Assembly: GCA_026770585.1 (NCBI GenBank)
Contig: MU646796.1
Coordinates: forward strand, 309,877 to 320,006
DNA length: 10,130 nucleotides
Origin: Baffinella frigidus
Taxonomy: Eukaryota > Cryptophyceae > Cryptomonadales > Baffinellaceae
Direction of reading: 5' to 3'
Positions 8,268 to 10,059 of the stretch are shown here, in pieces. The notes beneath the pieces are model-generated. The model had not been told where the DNA came from and did no database searches. It saw nothing but the letters and a program-made list of their open reading frames with translations. The translations under genes were made by a program, and so were the position numbers. Every line of letters starts with the position of its first letter. The first letter of the stretch is position 1.

Positions 8268-10049
8268 CTAGGTTTAAGTGTTTGGGGCTTGGGAGTTGTG
8301 GTTGAGGGCCCCCGGGTTCTGTTGATCGCCGCATGTAAAGTTGACGTCGCCGCATGTAAAGTTGACGCCCGAGGTCGAGACATTGGCGCGGCGCAATGAG
8401 GCTGGCGAGGAGGTGTGCCCCCTCTCGAGGGAGAGGGAGGCAGAGAGGGAGTGGAAGACGGGGAGGGGTGGGGAGAGCGAGGGGGGCAGGGGGGGGGTGC
8501 AAGGAGGCAGGCAAACACGAAACACGGCGAGGAGGGGTGCCTCCGTCCCTGCTCGACCTCGTTTTTGTTTTATCATCGAGAGGCTGCTGGGTGGAACGTG
8601 ATGGTGCAAGTTAACTGTAGAGCGTTTGCGGCAATTGTTGTCCGTTTTCGATTTCGGGTTTTCATGTTTGTGAGTTTTCGTTTGTTCCAGAAGTGTCCAT
8701 GAAAAATGTTTTACGACCTTGACGATATTTTAAAAAACTCTCAAAATCATGAAAACCCCATCTCGAAAAACGGACAATAATTACCGCAAACGCTCCACCA
8801 GGTGCGGAACATGTGGAGTGGTGCACGCATCCTGTCCCTTGACGCATCTTGTCCTTTCGCTCTACCCGAAACCTTTCGCACCCGCTGCCGAATGAGGACG
8901 TAATTCAATTTTAAAGGGTTTAAAAAACTTTCACCTGAATCCTGAGGGAAATGGACTTTTAAAATGAAAAAGCTGAGGCCCGATTCTGGCCTCAGCTTTT
9001 AAACGAACCGGGTGCCTCGATAGCGGTACCTGGTGCACGACCCGAAACCAGCGTGCTGGGTGCCGGCATTTGACTTAAGGCTGTAGTTTTCAGGGGGAGT
9101 TGACTTAGGCGAAATGTTCTGGCTCGGAGTGCACAACGGAGCGGCCCACGCATCCTTTTTTAGCGTACCAGGTTCGAACCATTGCTGTGCCACACGGTGG
9201 ACTACGAACCTTTCATCAAAAGTCAACTTACCTGAAGACAATTAACTTGAAGGAGTTTTCCAAGCAAATTGGTCACGTATCACCCCGGAATTGAGGGTCA
9301 CCGAAACCCTCGTAGCCCACCGAGTGGTAAGCAATAAATTTCTTTTCCTTTCCCGGCAGGTGCGGGGTATGGCAGGGCTTGAAGCGGGGCTCGGGCTGTG
9401 GGAGGAGGTTGTGGTCGAGGAGGCGGAGGGTGAGCTCGCTGTCTTGCGCGAGGATTTTGAGGCAGGTAATAAACTTACACCCTACACCCTACACCCTACA
9501 CCTTACACCCTACACCCTACACCCTAAACCCCACACCCTACACCCTACACCCTACACCCTACACCCTACACCCCACACCCTACACCCTACACCCCACCTT
9601 CTGGTACGAAAAAGGCTGGCAACCCCCCGCACCTGACGGAAATCGAAAGGATGATTGTGACTATCGCCGTTTTGCACCAGAGAAAGGTTGGCCAACCTTT
9701 CTCCCCGGGGCTGGGCCTGTGGGGGGATGCCGAGCCAGGTAAAACAACTAAACCCTAAACCTCAACCCTCAACCGTAAGTGAAGCCTAACCCGGAACGGC
9801 AGTGGAGGAACTGCGGGTGGAAGACTCCTGAGAGGACGAGGAGGTTGACGGGAGTCACTACACCGTTTCTACCCCCTCAATAAACCCTAGATAACCCCTA
9901 AATAAACACTGAATAAACCCTAACCAACCAAATAAACCCCTAACTGAATCCGACCCCCCCCCCCCTTCCTGACAGTGGAGGAAATGCGGGTGGAGGACTC
10001 TTCAGAGGACGAGGAGGTCGACGAGGGGGTCGACGGCATCGACCGTCTG
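73..10049 (+). CDS. Partial multi-exon gene, product unrecognised
   Basis: Short coding blocks on the plus strand are bounded by AG acceptors and GT donors, with one GC donor. Proposed exons: 73-116, 909-1001, 1307-1341, 1563-1628, 2452-2541, 2917-3075, 3479-3537, 4237-4306, 4457-4527, 5232-5322, 6316-6413, 7208-7330, 8112-8190, 9360-9465 and 9976-10049. From 1563 onward phases agree at all eleven junctions and no stop occurs over about 362 codons, which is hard to get by chance. The N-terminal part is rich in Leu, Glu, Arg and Lys and looks helical. The middle part contains hydrophobic stretches such as DVLHLLAAQAHRL and RIVALTISEEGLSV, and the tail is acidic. No known domain or catalytic motif is visible, so no function is assigned. 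Neither the start codon nor the terminal stop is certain; the last exon ends at a donor, so the gene continues to the right. Boundaries are my inference from splice signals, phase and duplicated copies. Confidence 0.6.
120..262 (+). repeat. Degenerate heptamer tract (CACGGGA / CCCGAAA)
   Basis: Starting a few bases after the possible exon 1 donor, the sequence is a run of 6-8-mers: CCCGGAA, CACGGAA, then about six tandem CACGGGA units around 179-221, then CCCGAAA. These are point variants of the CCCTAAA telomere-type heptamer. The open frames over it on both strands are translation of the repeat, not genes. Confidence 0.85.
270..466 (+). pseudogene. Two fragments resembling the exon 2 start
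   Basis: The string GGGGTGGGCGGCTG occurs at about 270-284 and 437-450, each followed by a GGAGGGGCCGGAACCCGAA-type stretch. The same string starts the better exon 2 at 909. Both are embedded in CCCGAAA-like repeat and lack a coherent donor, so I read them as dead duplicates of exon 2 with some flanking intron. Confidence 0.4.
494..582. repeat. Inverted repeat (hairpin), arms about 35 bp
   Basis: The left arm from about 494 to 529 (containing GAAATTCGGA and CGCTGAACGCTAAAC) is mirrored by the right arm from about 549 to 582, with a few mismatches and a loop of roughly 20 bp. The short motif CTGAAATTCG also occurs at about 329-338. This may be a small foldback element or a cruciform-prone palindrome; no target duplication is clear. 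Confidence 0.7.
643..684 (+). pseudogene. Phase-preserving copy of exon 2 (exon 2')
   Basis: After the acceptor CGACCAG the frame reads GGAALLEEQNSRVG and meets a GTCGGT donor. Exon 2 has AALLEEQNSWVG in the same frame. Both copies start and end in phase 0, so either could be used without a frameshift. This copy lacks the acidic end of exon 2. It may be an alternative exon or a relic. Confidence 0.4.
727..804 (+). repeat. Two 39-bp tandem repeats
   Basis: Two adjacent 39-bp units (727-765 and 766-804) share CCCCTC, AAAAGAGATTTCAGTG and AGTCACGTCCG, with about four differences. Because the period is a multiple of three, an open frame of 136 codons runs across the region. I attribute that frame to the repeat rather than to a gene. 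Confidence 0.85.
815..886 (+). repeat. Two 36-bp tandem repeats with ACGCGT palindromes
   Basis: Units 815-850 and 851-886 share TTTTCTGGGCT, GAAAGGTGCTCACGC. Each unit end is part of the perfect 10-bp palindrome TCACGCGTGA (845-854 and 881-890). The block lies just upstream of the exon 2 acceptor and follows the 39-bp repeats directly. Confidence 0.85.
909..1001 (+). CDS. Probable exon 2
   Basis: Begins after GTTGCAG and ends at the good donor GTAAGC; 93 nt, phase 0 to 0. It encodes a Gly/Ala-rich start, then ALLEEQNSWVG, then a Gly/Glu-rich end finishing in three Glu. An independent copy of its core lies at 643-684. The donor is followed within four bases by CCCTAA-type repeat. Joining to exon 3 needs a phase that does not match, so exon 2 may splice to exon 4 directly or belong to another transcript form. 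Confidence 0.42.
1003..1258 (+). repeat. Telomere-like CCCTAAA tract in intron 2
   Basis: This tract is mostly CCCTAAA with variants CCCTAAT, CCCCAAA and CCTAAAA. The C-rich strand is the sense strand. It is TTTAGGG-type, as at telomeres of plants and many algae and alveolates, but it is interrupted and flanked by coding-like DNA, so it is interstitial and not a chromosome end. Confidence 0.93.
1285..1300 (+). repeat. Run of 16 G
   Basis: A homopolymer of 16 G, preceded by a G-rich stretch from about 1262. It sits where a polypyrimidine tract would be expected before exon 3, which weakens the case for a normal acceptor at 1306. Confidence 0.9.
1307..1341 (+). CDS. Possible exon 3 or alternative first exon
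   Basis: An ATG at 1312 opens MGELAKLEKL and ends at donor GTCCCT in phase 0, which joins cleanly to exon 4 and gives a continuous charged helix. The upstream AAG acceptor would need phase 1, which exon 2 does not supply. The ATG may therefore be the true start of this gene, with exons 1-2 belonging elsewhere. Confidence 0.38.
1345..1488 (+). repeat. Mixed CCCTAAA / CCTCAAC repeat
   Basis: Directly after the exon 3 donor come CCCTAAACC, then CCCTCAAC-type units (about 1375-1450), and then clean CCCTAAA to about 1484. The C-rich strand is again sense. Confidence 0.85.
1563..1628 (+). CDS. Exon 4, charged helical segment
   Basis: 66 nt, phase 0 to 0, from acceptor CCCAG to donor GTGACA. It encodes LEEARSEHRDINDLSDQLAD and then SL. 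Spacing of Leu and alternating charges suggest a helix or coiled coil. Diverged copies of its end (SDQLVGTL at about 1757-1784 and QLFGTL at about 1991-2010) follow in the intron. The shared core DQL suggests real coding ancestry. Confidence 0.52.
1741..1784 (+). pseudogene. Degenerate copy of exon 4
   Basis: Reads DINLMLSDQLVGTL against DINDLSDQLADSL of exon 4, with a three-base insertion after AAC. The end runs into GCCCCG, not a GT donor, and the AAG acceptor has the wrong phase. I read it as a decayed duplicate. A third, shorter relic is at 1991-2010. Confidence 0.5.
1785..2020 (+). other. Intron 4 interior
   Basis: Contains a short CCCTAAA patch (about 1790-1820) and then about 170 bp of mixed sequence with no tandem repeat, hairpin or reading frame I could support, apart from the short exon 4 relic near 1991-2010. 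Confidence 0.5.
2021..2089 (+). repeat. 20-bp minisatellite, about 3.5 copies
   Basis: Exact 20-bp period at 2021-2040, 2041-2060 and 2061-2080 plus a partial copy. The unit is CCGCCTCGGGATAGATAGGC with one or two changes per copy. There is no unique spacer between units, so it is not a CRISPR array. Confidence 0.92.
2211..2392 (+). pseudogene. Two upstream copies of exon 5
   Basis: The acceptor-plus-start CAG|GGGCAGAC seen at exon 5 also occurs at 2208-2218 and 2324-2334. The second copy (2327-2392) runs 66 nt in phase 0 to 0, contains KRHARKQLAAF against exon 5's EVHAREQLSAL, and can end at GTTGGA. The first (from 2211) reads GQTLPFWA and meets GTCCGT after 24 nt, also phase 0. The second is a candidate alternative exon; the first is probably a relic. 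CCCAA-type repeat lies between them. Confidence 0.5.
2452..2541 (+). CDS. Exon 5, basic helical segment
   Basis: 90 nt, phase 0 to 0, from TCTCAG to donor GTTTCC. It begins GQTQPFGEVHAREQLSALKK and continues with a Lys/Arg/Leu-rich end, RKLQLKDRVQ. The pattern is that of an amphipathic helix or coiled coil. Two diverged copies with the same acceptor lie upstream. The intron after it turns into CCCTAAA repeat within ten bases. Confidence 0.6.
2546..2632 (+). repeat. CCCTAAA tract at start of intron 5
   Basis: About eleven CCCTAAA-type units, sense C-rich, beginning directly after the exon 5 donor. A short CT microsatellite (about 2660-2681) follows. Confidence 0.9.
2724..2880 (+). pseudogene. 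Two upstream copies of exon 6 start
   Basis: The copy from 2724 reads ALERQIADAEEEEQS after a CAG acceptor; the copy from 2833 reads VREGQIGDAEEEQS after GTGGCAG, which is also the acceptor context of exon 6. Both run on into CCCTAGA and CCCCGAA repeat without a clear donor. The duplicated unit therefore includes intron as well as exon start. Copies begin at 2724, 2833 and 2917, so spacing is 109 then 84 bp. Confidence 0.6.
2917..3075 (+). CDS. Exon 6, acidic segment
   Basis: 159 nt, phase 0 to 0, from GTGGCAG to donor GTCTCC. It opens VLERQIADAEDELRDEAED, continues with five Glu and Trp, and ends with MMDMLEAKGLRPEGVPPHK. This is the most acidic block of the protein and probably helical. 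The end (GVPPHK then a donor-like GT) resembles a fragment at about 3279-3297 reading GTLPPHK, another local duplicate. An earlier donor at GTGCCC (after PEG) is possible and keeps the same phase. Confidence 0.63.
3148..3278 (-). repeat. Telomere-like repeat in reversed orientation
   Basis: Here the G-rich strand is sense: TAGGGTGAAGGGCTTAGGG and similar units. Nearly all other such tracts in the window have the C-rich strand sense. It lies mid-intron, not against a 5' splice site, and just before the exon 6 end-fragment near 3279-3297. Confidence 0.75.
3355..3425 (+). repeat. CCCGAAA repeat in intron 6
   Basis: About nine units of CCCGAAA / CCCGAAG in tandem, C-rich strand sense. Open frames here on both strands are repeat translations. 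Confidence 0.88.
3479..3537 (+). CDS. Exon 7, hydrophobic segment
   Basis: 59 nt, phase 0 to 2, acceptor GTGGCAG. It encodes DSYFLALMLSLQRAGLRPL and GG of the next codon. Two GTAC donors are close: at 3538 (GTACAC) and 3548 (GTACCT). The first gives the phase needed by exon 8, producing LRPL-G-YDFREAA, so I chose it. A fragment at about 3596-3618 repeats its end (GGGCCTCCGTCCTCTCC). Confidence 0.6.
3773..3910. mobile_element. MITE-like element, family A copy 1 (138 bp)
   Basis: Terminal inverted repeats: the left end CCACACAGTGGACTACGGAC and the right end, read in reverse, CCACACGGTGTGCTACGAGG. It is the same length as the copy at 9190-9327 and shares internal blocks such as CCTTTCATCAAAAGT, TTGACTTTAAGG-like and AAATTGGTC. 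It carries no open frame. It is flanked by an imperfect 30-bp direct repeat (3743-3772 and 3914-3943, four mismatches), longer than a typical target duplication. Confidence 0.78.
3944..4236 (+). other. Intron 7, unassigned part
   Basis: About 290 bp with no clear tandem repeat or hairpin: a CCCC/GGGG palindromic patch near 4017-4026, an AT-rich patch near 4075-4145, and a C-run just before the exon 8 acceptor that could act as the polypyrimidine tract. Confidence 0.5.
4237..4306 (+). CDS. Exon 8
   Basis: 70 nt, starting with one base that completes a Gly codon from exon 7, ending in phase 0 at donor GTGACC. It encodes YDFREAAVMGAERQFPLAAK then RAR. It joins in frame to exon 9 (RAR then ADVLHLL). 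The acceptor TTTGCAG has a C-run upstream. No duplicate of this exon was found, unlike most others. Confidence 0.65.
4320..4440 (+). repeat. CCCCAAA repeat in intron 8
   Basis: About fifteen heptamers, mainly CCCCAAA, closing with CCCTAAA and CGCGAAA variants, sense C-rich. The tract begins within about ten bases of the exon 8 donor and fills nearly the whole short intron up to exon 9. Confidence 0.92.
4457..4527 (+). CDS. Exon 9a (one of a duplicated pair)
   Basis: 71 nt, phase 0 to 2, from GTAG to donor GTTGCG. It encodes ADVLHLLAAQAHRLNKIGGW and QLS plus AG of an Arg codon. Its helical first half is followed by a Lys-Ile-Gly-Gly-Trp turn. A second copy of exactly the same length and phase lies 98 bp downstream. 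Confidence 0.7.
4626..4696 (+). CDS. Exon 9b, likely mutually exclusive copy of exon 9a
   Basis: 71 nt from GTTAG to donor GTCCAA, same phase as exon 9a, no stop. It encodes STVLHLLAAKAHRLHKIGGW and QVS plus AG. Differences from 9a are AD to ST, Gln to Lys, Asn to His and Leu to Val in 23 residues. Including both copies would add 142 nt and shift the frame, so a working transcript could hold only one of them. Intact acceptor, donor and frame suggest it is usable rather than decayed. Confidence 0.6.
4835..4980 (+). repeat. CCCTAAA tract with CCCCAAT variants
   Basis: Telomere-like units in sense C-rich orientation, most regular at 4845-4890 and 4935-4977. Weaker units extend back to the exon 9b donor at 4697. 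Confidence 0.9.
5065..5117 (+). pseudogene. Truncated upstream copy of exon 10
   Basis: After TTCAG it reads (G) AEFARYFSQAWCAFPAPK, matching exon 10's AEFARYFSQAWWAVPAA, then loses similarity. No GT gives the phase of exon 10 at its end. The first 36 bp are almost identical to exon 10, so the duplication is fairly recent. Confidence 0.65.
5232..5322 (+). CDS. Exon 10
   Basis: 91 nt, one base completing Arg from exon 9, ending in phase 0 at GTACTG. It encodes AEFARYFSQAWWAVPAAVND then LLMASAHLYS. Aromatic residues and the amphipathic pattern suggest a folded helical domain. A 5' copy lies at 5065 and a copy of its 3' part at about 5554-5586, with the same CTCTACTCG|GTACT end. Thus exon 10 is flanked on both sides by pieces of itself. 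Confidence 0.7.
5330..5456 (+). repeat. (GA)n-(CG)16-(GA)n compound microsatellite
   Basis: Purine GA repeats surround an alternating CG run of about 32 bp (5381-5412). It begins eight bases after the exon 10 donor. Alternating CG can adopt Z-DNA, and GA/CT tracts can form triplex. Long frames rich in Arg/Glu/Ser here are artefacts. Confidence 0.95.
5493..5513. repeat. Lone terminal-repeat-like motif of the A/B elements
   Basis: CCACGCGGTGGGCTTCGAAG resembles the ends of the four A/B elements (consensus about CCACRCRGYGGRCTACGAAGG). No matching inverted partner was found nearby, so this may be a relic. Confidence 0.4.
5554..5586 (+). pseudogene. Copy of the 3' end of exon 10
   Basis: GAC CTC CTC ATC TCG TCT reads DLLISSAHLYS against exon 10 DLLMASAHLYS, followed by the same GTACT donor start. 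The first half of the exon is missing and a stop (TAA) precedes it in frame after the only CAG acceptor. Confidence 0.6.
5611..5793. mobile_element. Foldback element D with nested perfect hairpin
   Basis: Outer arms: CCACCAACCCTCAC (5621-5634) pairs with GTGAGGGTTGGTGG (5758-5771), and ACCAAATCATCGA pairs with TCGACGATTTGGT-like sequence. Inside, a perfect 15-bp stem (5666-5680 with 5701-5715) encloses the palindrome ACCCCGGATCCGGGGT (5683-5698). ATTACATT and AATGTAAT mark the outer ends. It has no coding capacity and sits just downstream of an exon 10 copy. Confidence 0.75.
5932..5957 (+). pseudogene. Fragment copying exon 11 start
   Basis: After GGACAG it reads VRIAALTIS, against VRIVALTIS of exon 11. 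The preceding intron end (GTCAACTT, GTGTCAACTTAT) also matches the one before exon 11. The copy then loses the frame, and element B1 follows 20 bp later. Confidence 0.6.
5977..6138. mobile_element. MITE-like element, family B copy 1 (162 bp)
   Basis: Ends CCACGCAGCGGACTGGGAAG and (reverse) CCACACAGCGGGCTACGAAG form terminal inverted repeats of about 28 bp. The copy at 7916-8077 has the same length and shares GATAAGACCTA, CCCTACGGTAGGCAA and CTACGGATAAGGTAA. A 13-bp direct repeat ATTGCCCTGTGGT lies at 5958-5970 and 6139-6151, but the left one is six bases away from the element, so its status as target duplication is uncertain. Confidence 0.82.
6227..6250. repeat. Perfect 24-bp palindrome
   Basis: The half site is CATGATTTCCTG and the second half is its exact reverse complement, with no spacer. 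It lies in the intron 65 bp upstream of exon 11. Confidence 0.92.
6316..6413 (+). CDS. Exon 11
   Basis: 98 nt, phase 0 to 2, acceptor TTTTTCAG with a good pyrimidine tract. It encodes VRIVALTISEEGLSVDTYD then PPAGAPRATIHLC and AG of Arg. Alternating hydrophobic residues suggest beta strands. The donor is GCGCGC, a GC rather than GT site. A copy of its second half at 6552-6619 has a canonical donor. Exon 10 to 11 and 11 to 12 junctions are in phase. Confidence 0.57.
6552..6619 (+). CDS. Exon 11', phase-matched copy with GT donor
   Basis: 68 nt after ATGTAG reading EGLSVDASDPPAGAPRATI and HLC plus AG, then donor GTTGGT. Like exon 11 it starts in phase 0 and ends in phase 2, but it lacks the first ten residues. 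It can replace exon 11 without a frameshift and has a canonical donor, so it may be an alternative exon. There is no stop. It could equally be a young duplicate without function. Confidence 0.45.
6787..6830 (+). pseudogene. Degenerate copy of exon 12
   Basis: After TTGTCAG comes GCTCTGCACGTGATCTCATC, matching exon 12 from its fifth codon, but four bases are missing near the start so the phase is wrong and a TGA follows. Similarity fades after CCGCGCCCCTC. Confidence 0.6.
6870..7100 (+). pseudogene. Copy of exon 12 split by a transposable element
   Basis: CGTGATCTCGTCCGCGCCCC (6908-6927) continues as TCAACC, is interrupted by the 145-bp element at 6934-7078, and resumes at 7079 with AACCCCTCCGCGTC. 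Together the two parts match exon 12 positions about 7220-7255. Just before it, ATCCACCTCTGCA (6870-6882) matches the last bases of exon 11. Confidence 0.7.
6934..7078. mobile_element. MITE-like element E (145 bp) with 4-bp target duplication
   Basis: The 29-bp terminal inverted repeats begin TCATCTCG and contain ATAACTGAATCAGTTCC; the two ends differ at about two positions. AACC flanks both sides (6930-6933, 7079-7082). The intact exon 12 carries one AACC (7242-7245) at the same place, so it shows the empty site. No open frame. An inner palindrome TTAATTGGGCGTCCCAATTAA spans about 7010-7031. Confidence 0.88.
7208..7330 (+). CDS. Exon 12
   Basis: 123 nt: one base completes Arg from exon 11, 40 codons follow, and the last two bases begin an Arg codon. 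It opens RGAHVISSAPLNPSASATVF and ends EVDLASLASRVVEEEW. The acceptor is GCGGCAG and the donor GTACCC. The first part is Ser/Ala/Pro-rich, the second an amphipathic acidic helix. Two dead copies lie upstream (6787 and 6870-7100). Confidence 0.65.
7333..7485 (+). repeat. Polypyrimidine tract (C, CT, CCCT) ending in (CG)n
   Basis: About 145 bp of almost pure pyrimidine with CCCT and CT units starts at the exon 12 donor and ends in a short CG run (7476-7485). The tract is potentially triplex-forming. Apparent Ser/Pro/Leu frames here are not genes. Confidence 0.95.
7500..7840 (+). repeat. CCCGAAA-like degenerate repeat in intron 12
   Basis: CATATATCACGAAAC occurs twice (about 7501-7515 and 7524-7538). 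Then come irregular CCCGAAA, CCCGAAAC and CCGAAATC units, densest at about 7760-7815. GAAACAGGGCG-type strings repeat at about 7548 and 7712. I see no coding block. Confidence 0.7.
7916..8077. mobile_element. MITE-like element, family B copy 2 (162 bp)
   Basis: Ends CCACACAGCGGACCTCGAAG and (reverse) CCACACAGCGGGCTACGAAG are inverted repeats. The interior aligns along its length with the element at 5977-6138. It ends 34 bp before the exon 13 acceptor. No obvious target-site duplication and no coding capacity. Confidence 0.84.
8112..8190 (+). CDS. Exon 13
   Basis: 79 nt: one base completes Arg from exon 12, then ALPPPRVAPLTTEVEKRARR and NEAVEE, ending at GTGTGC in phase 0. A later donor GTGAGC at 8210 exists but its phase does not fit exon 14. 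A diverged copy of the second half lies at about 8369-8412 with the same GAGGAG|GTGTGC end. Confidence is limited by the donor choice. Confidence 0.55.
8222..8265 (+). repeat. (GT)n(GA)n microsatellite
   Basis: GT units at about 8222-8234 and GA units at about 8235-8264, shortly after the exon 13 donor. Confidence 0.93.
8327..8412 (+). pseudogene. Copy of exon 13 3' half
   Basis: Reads PEVETLARRNEAGEE before GTGTGC, against TEVEKRARRNEAVEE of exon 13. Its 5' part is replaced by two tandem 20-bp units CGCCGCATGTAAAGTTGACG (about 8329-8368). No acceptor of the right phase is visible, so it is probably dead. The duplicated bases continue about 14 nt past the donor into the intron. Confidence 0.6.
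8617..8798. mobile_element. Foldback element C (182 bp)
   Basis: Inverted repeats of about 55 bp: GAGCGTTTGCGGCAATTGTT on the left and, read in reverse from the right end, GAGCGTTTGCGGTAATTATT. Similarity goes on through GTCCGTTTT and GGTTTTCATG. The centre is AT-rich. No transposase frame and no clear target duplication. Confidence 0.85.
8799..9189 (+). other. Intron 13 interior
   Basis: No reading frame I can support. A CAG|GTGCGGAACATG string at 8799-8812 weakly resembles the start of exon 14 (CAG|GTGCGGGGTATG). A hairpin lies at 8968-9000 and short TTGACTTA-type motifs near 9070-9110. The rest shows nothing recognisable. Confidence 0.5.
8968..9000. repeat. Perfect 13-bp stem, 7-nt loop, followed by T
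   Basis: AAAAGCTGAGGCC (8968-8980) pairs with GGCCTCAGCTTTT (8988-9000) around CGATTCT. It resembles a bacterial intrinsic terminator, but in this eukaryotic intron it is more likely a short palindrome or element relic. Confidence 0.85.
9190..9327. mobile_element. MITE-like element, family A copy 2 (138 bp)
   Basis: Ends CCACACGGTGGACTACGAAC and (reverse) CCACTCGGTGGGCTACGAGG are inverted repeats. Internal blocks CCTTTCATCAAAAGT and CAAATTGGTC match copy 1 at 3773-3910. Weaker pairing (ATTGCTG with ATTGCTT in reverse) extends beyond both ends. It lies 32 bp before the exon 14 acceptor. Confidence 0.82.
9360..9465 (+). CDS. Exon 14, acidic
   Basis: 106 nt, phase 0 to 1, acceptor CCCGGCAG after a TTTCTTTTCCTTTCC pyrimidine tract, donor GTAATA. 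It begins VRGMAGLEAGLGLWEE and continues VVVEEAEGELAVLREDFEA: an acidic, probably helical segment. Joined to exon 15 it gives FEA-V-EEMRVED. A shorter diverged copy follows at 9681-9738. Confidence 0.65.
9475..9596 (+). repeat. CCCTACA heptamer tract
   Basis: About seventeen units of CCCTACA with a few CCTTACA and CCCCACA variants, sense C-rich, starting about ten bases after the exon 14 donor. The same variant, very uniform, occurs at the right edge of the window. Confidence 0.95.
9680..9703. repeat. Perfect 24-bp palindrome at a possible acceptor
   Basis: The half site is GAGAAAGGTTGG, followed at once by its reverse complement. It spans the CAG|AGA junction of the exon 14 copy, so it could mask or expose that splice site in RNA. 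Confidence 0.9.
9681..9738 (+). pseudogene. Exon 14', phase-matched diverged copy
   Basis: 58 nt from CACCAG to the good donor GTAAAA, phase 0 to 1 like exon 14. It reads RKVGQPFSPGLGLWGDAEP; the shared core GLGLW and the final phase identify it as a copy. It could replace exon 14 in frame. Divergence outside the core is large, so it may be dead. Confidence 0.42.
9803..9850 (+). pseudogene. Copy of exon 15 with an in-frame stop
   Basis: After CGGCAG it reads (V) EELRVEDS then TGA, then EDEEVDG, against EEMRVEDSSEDEEVDEG of exon 15. Loss of one base relative to exon 15 around the second Ser codon region is not needed: a single change TCA to TGA accounts for the stop. It lacks the donor, so it is a pseudoexon. 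Confidence 0.68.
9880..9975 (+). repeat. AATAAACCC-type repeat and C-run before exon 15
   Basis: Units of AATAAACCCTA / AATAAACACTG (about 9880-9945), then a run of about 12 C, then TTCCTGACAG, the acceptor of exon 15. AATAAA occurs several times here but inside a repeat, so I do not call a polyadenylation signal. Confidence 0.7.
9976..10049 (+). CDS. Exon 15, acidic tail (continues off window)
   Basis: 74 nt, first two bases complete a Val codon from exon 14, ends in phase 0 at GTACAG. It reads EEMRVEDSSEDEEVDEGV then DGIDRL, strongly acidic. A stopped copy precedes it at 9803. Since it ends at a donor and repeat begins at once, at least one further exon must lie beyond the window. Confidence 0.6.
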
Positions 10050-10059
10050 GTACAGAAAC

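Noticed and set aside
8011-8514. 167-codon minus-strand open frame
   Set aside because: It crosses a MITE-like element and a GA microsatellite and is Ser/Leu/Pro low-complexity; it is antisense to exon 13 and its copy.
8968-9000. Bacterial intrinsic terminator
   Set aside because: Stem, loop and T-run fit in form, but the surroundings are a eukaryotic intron with no bacterial gene upstream.
9880-9945. Polyadenylation signals (several AATAAA)
   Set aside because: They are units of a repeat and lie upstream of exon 15, which continues the frame.
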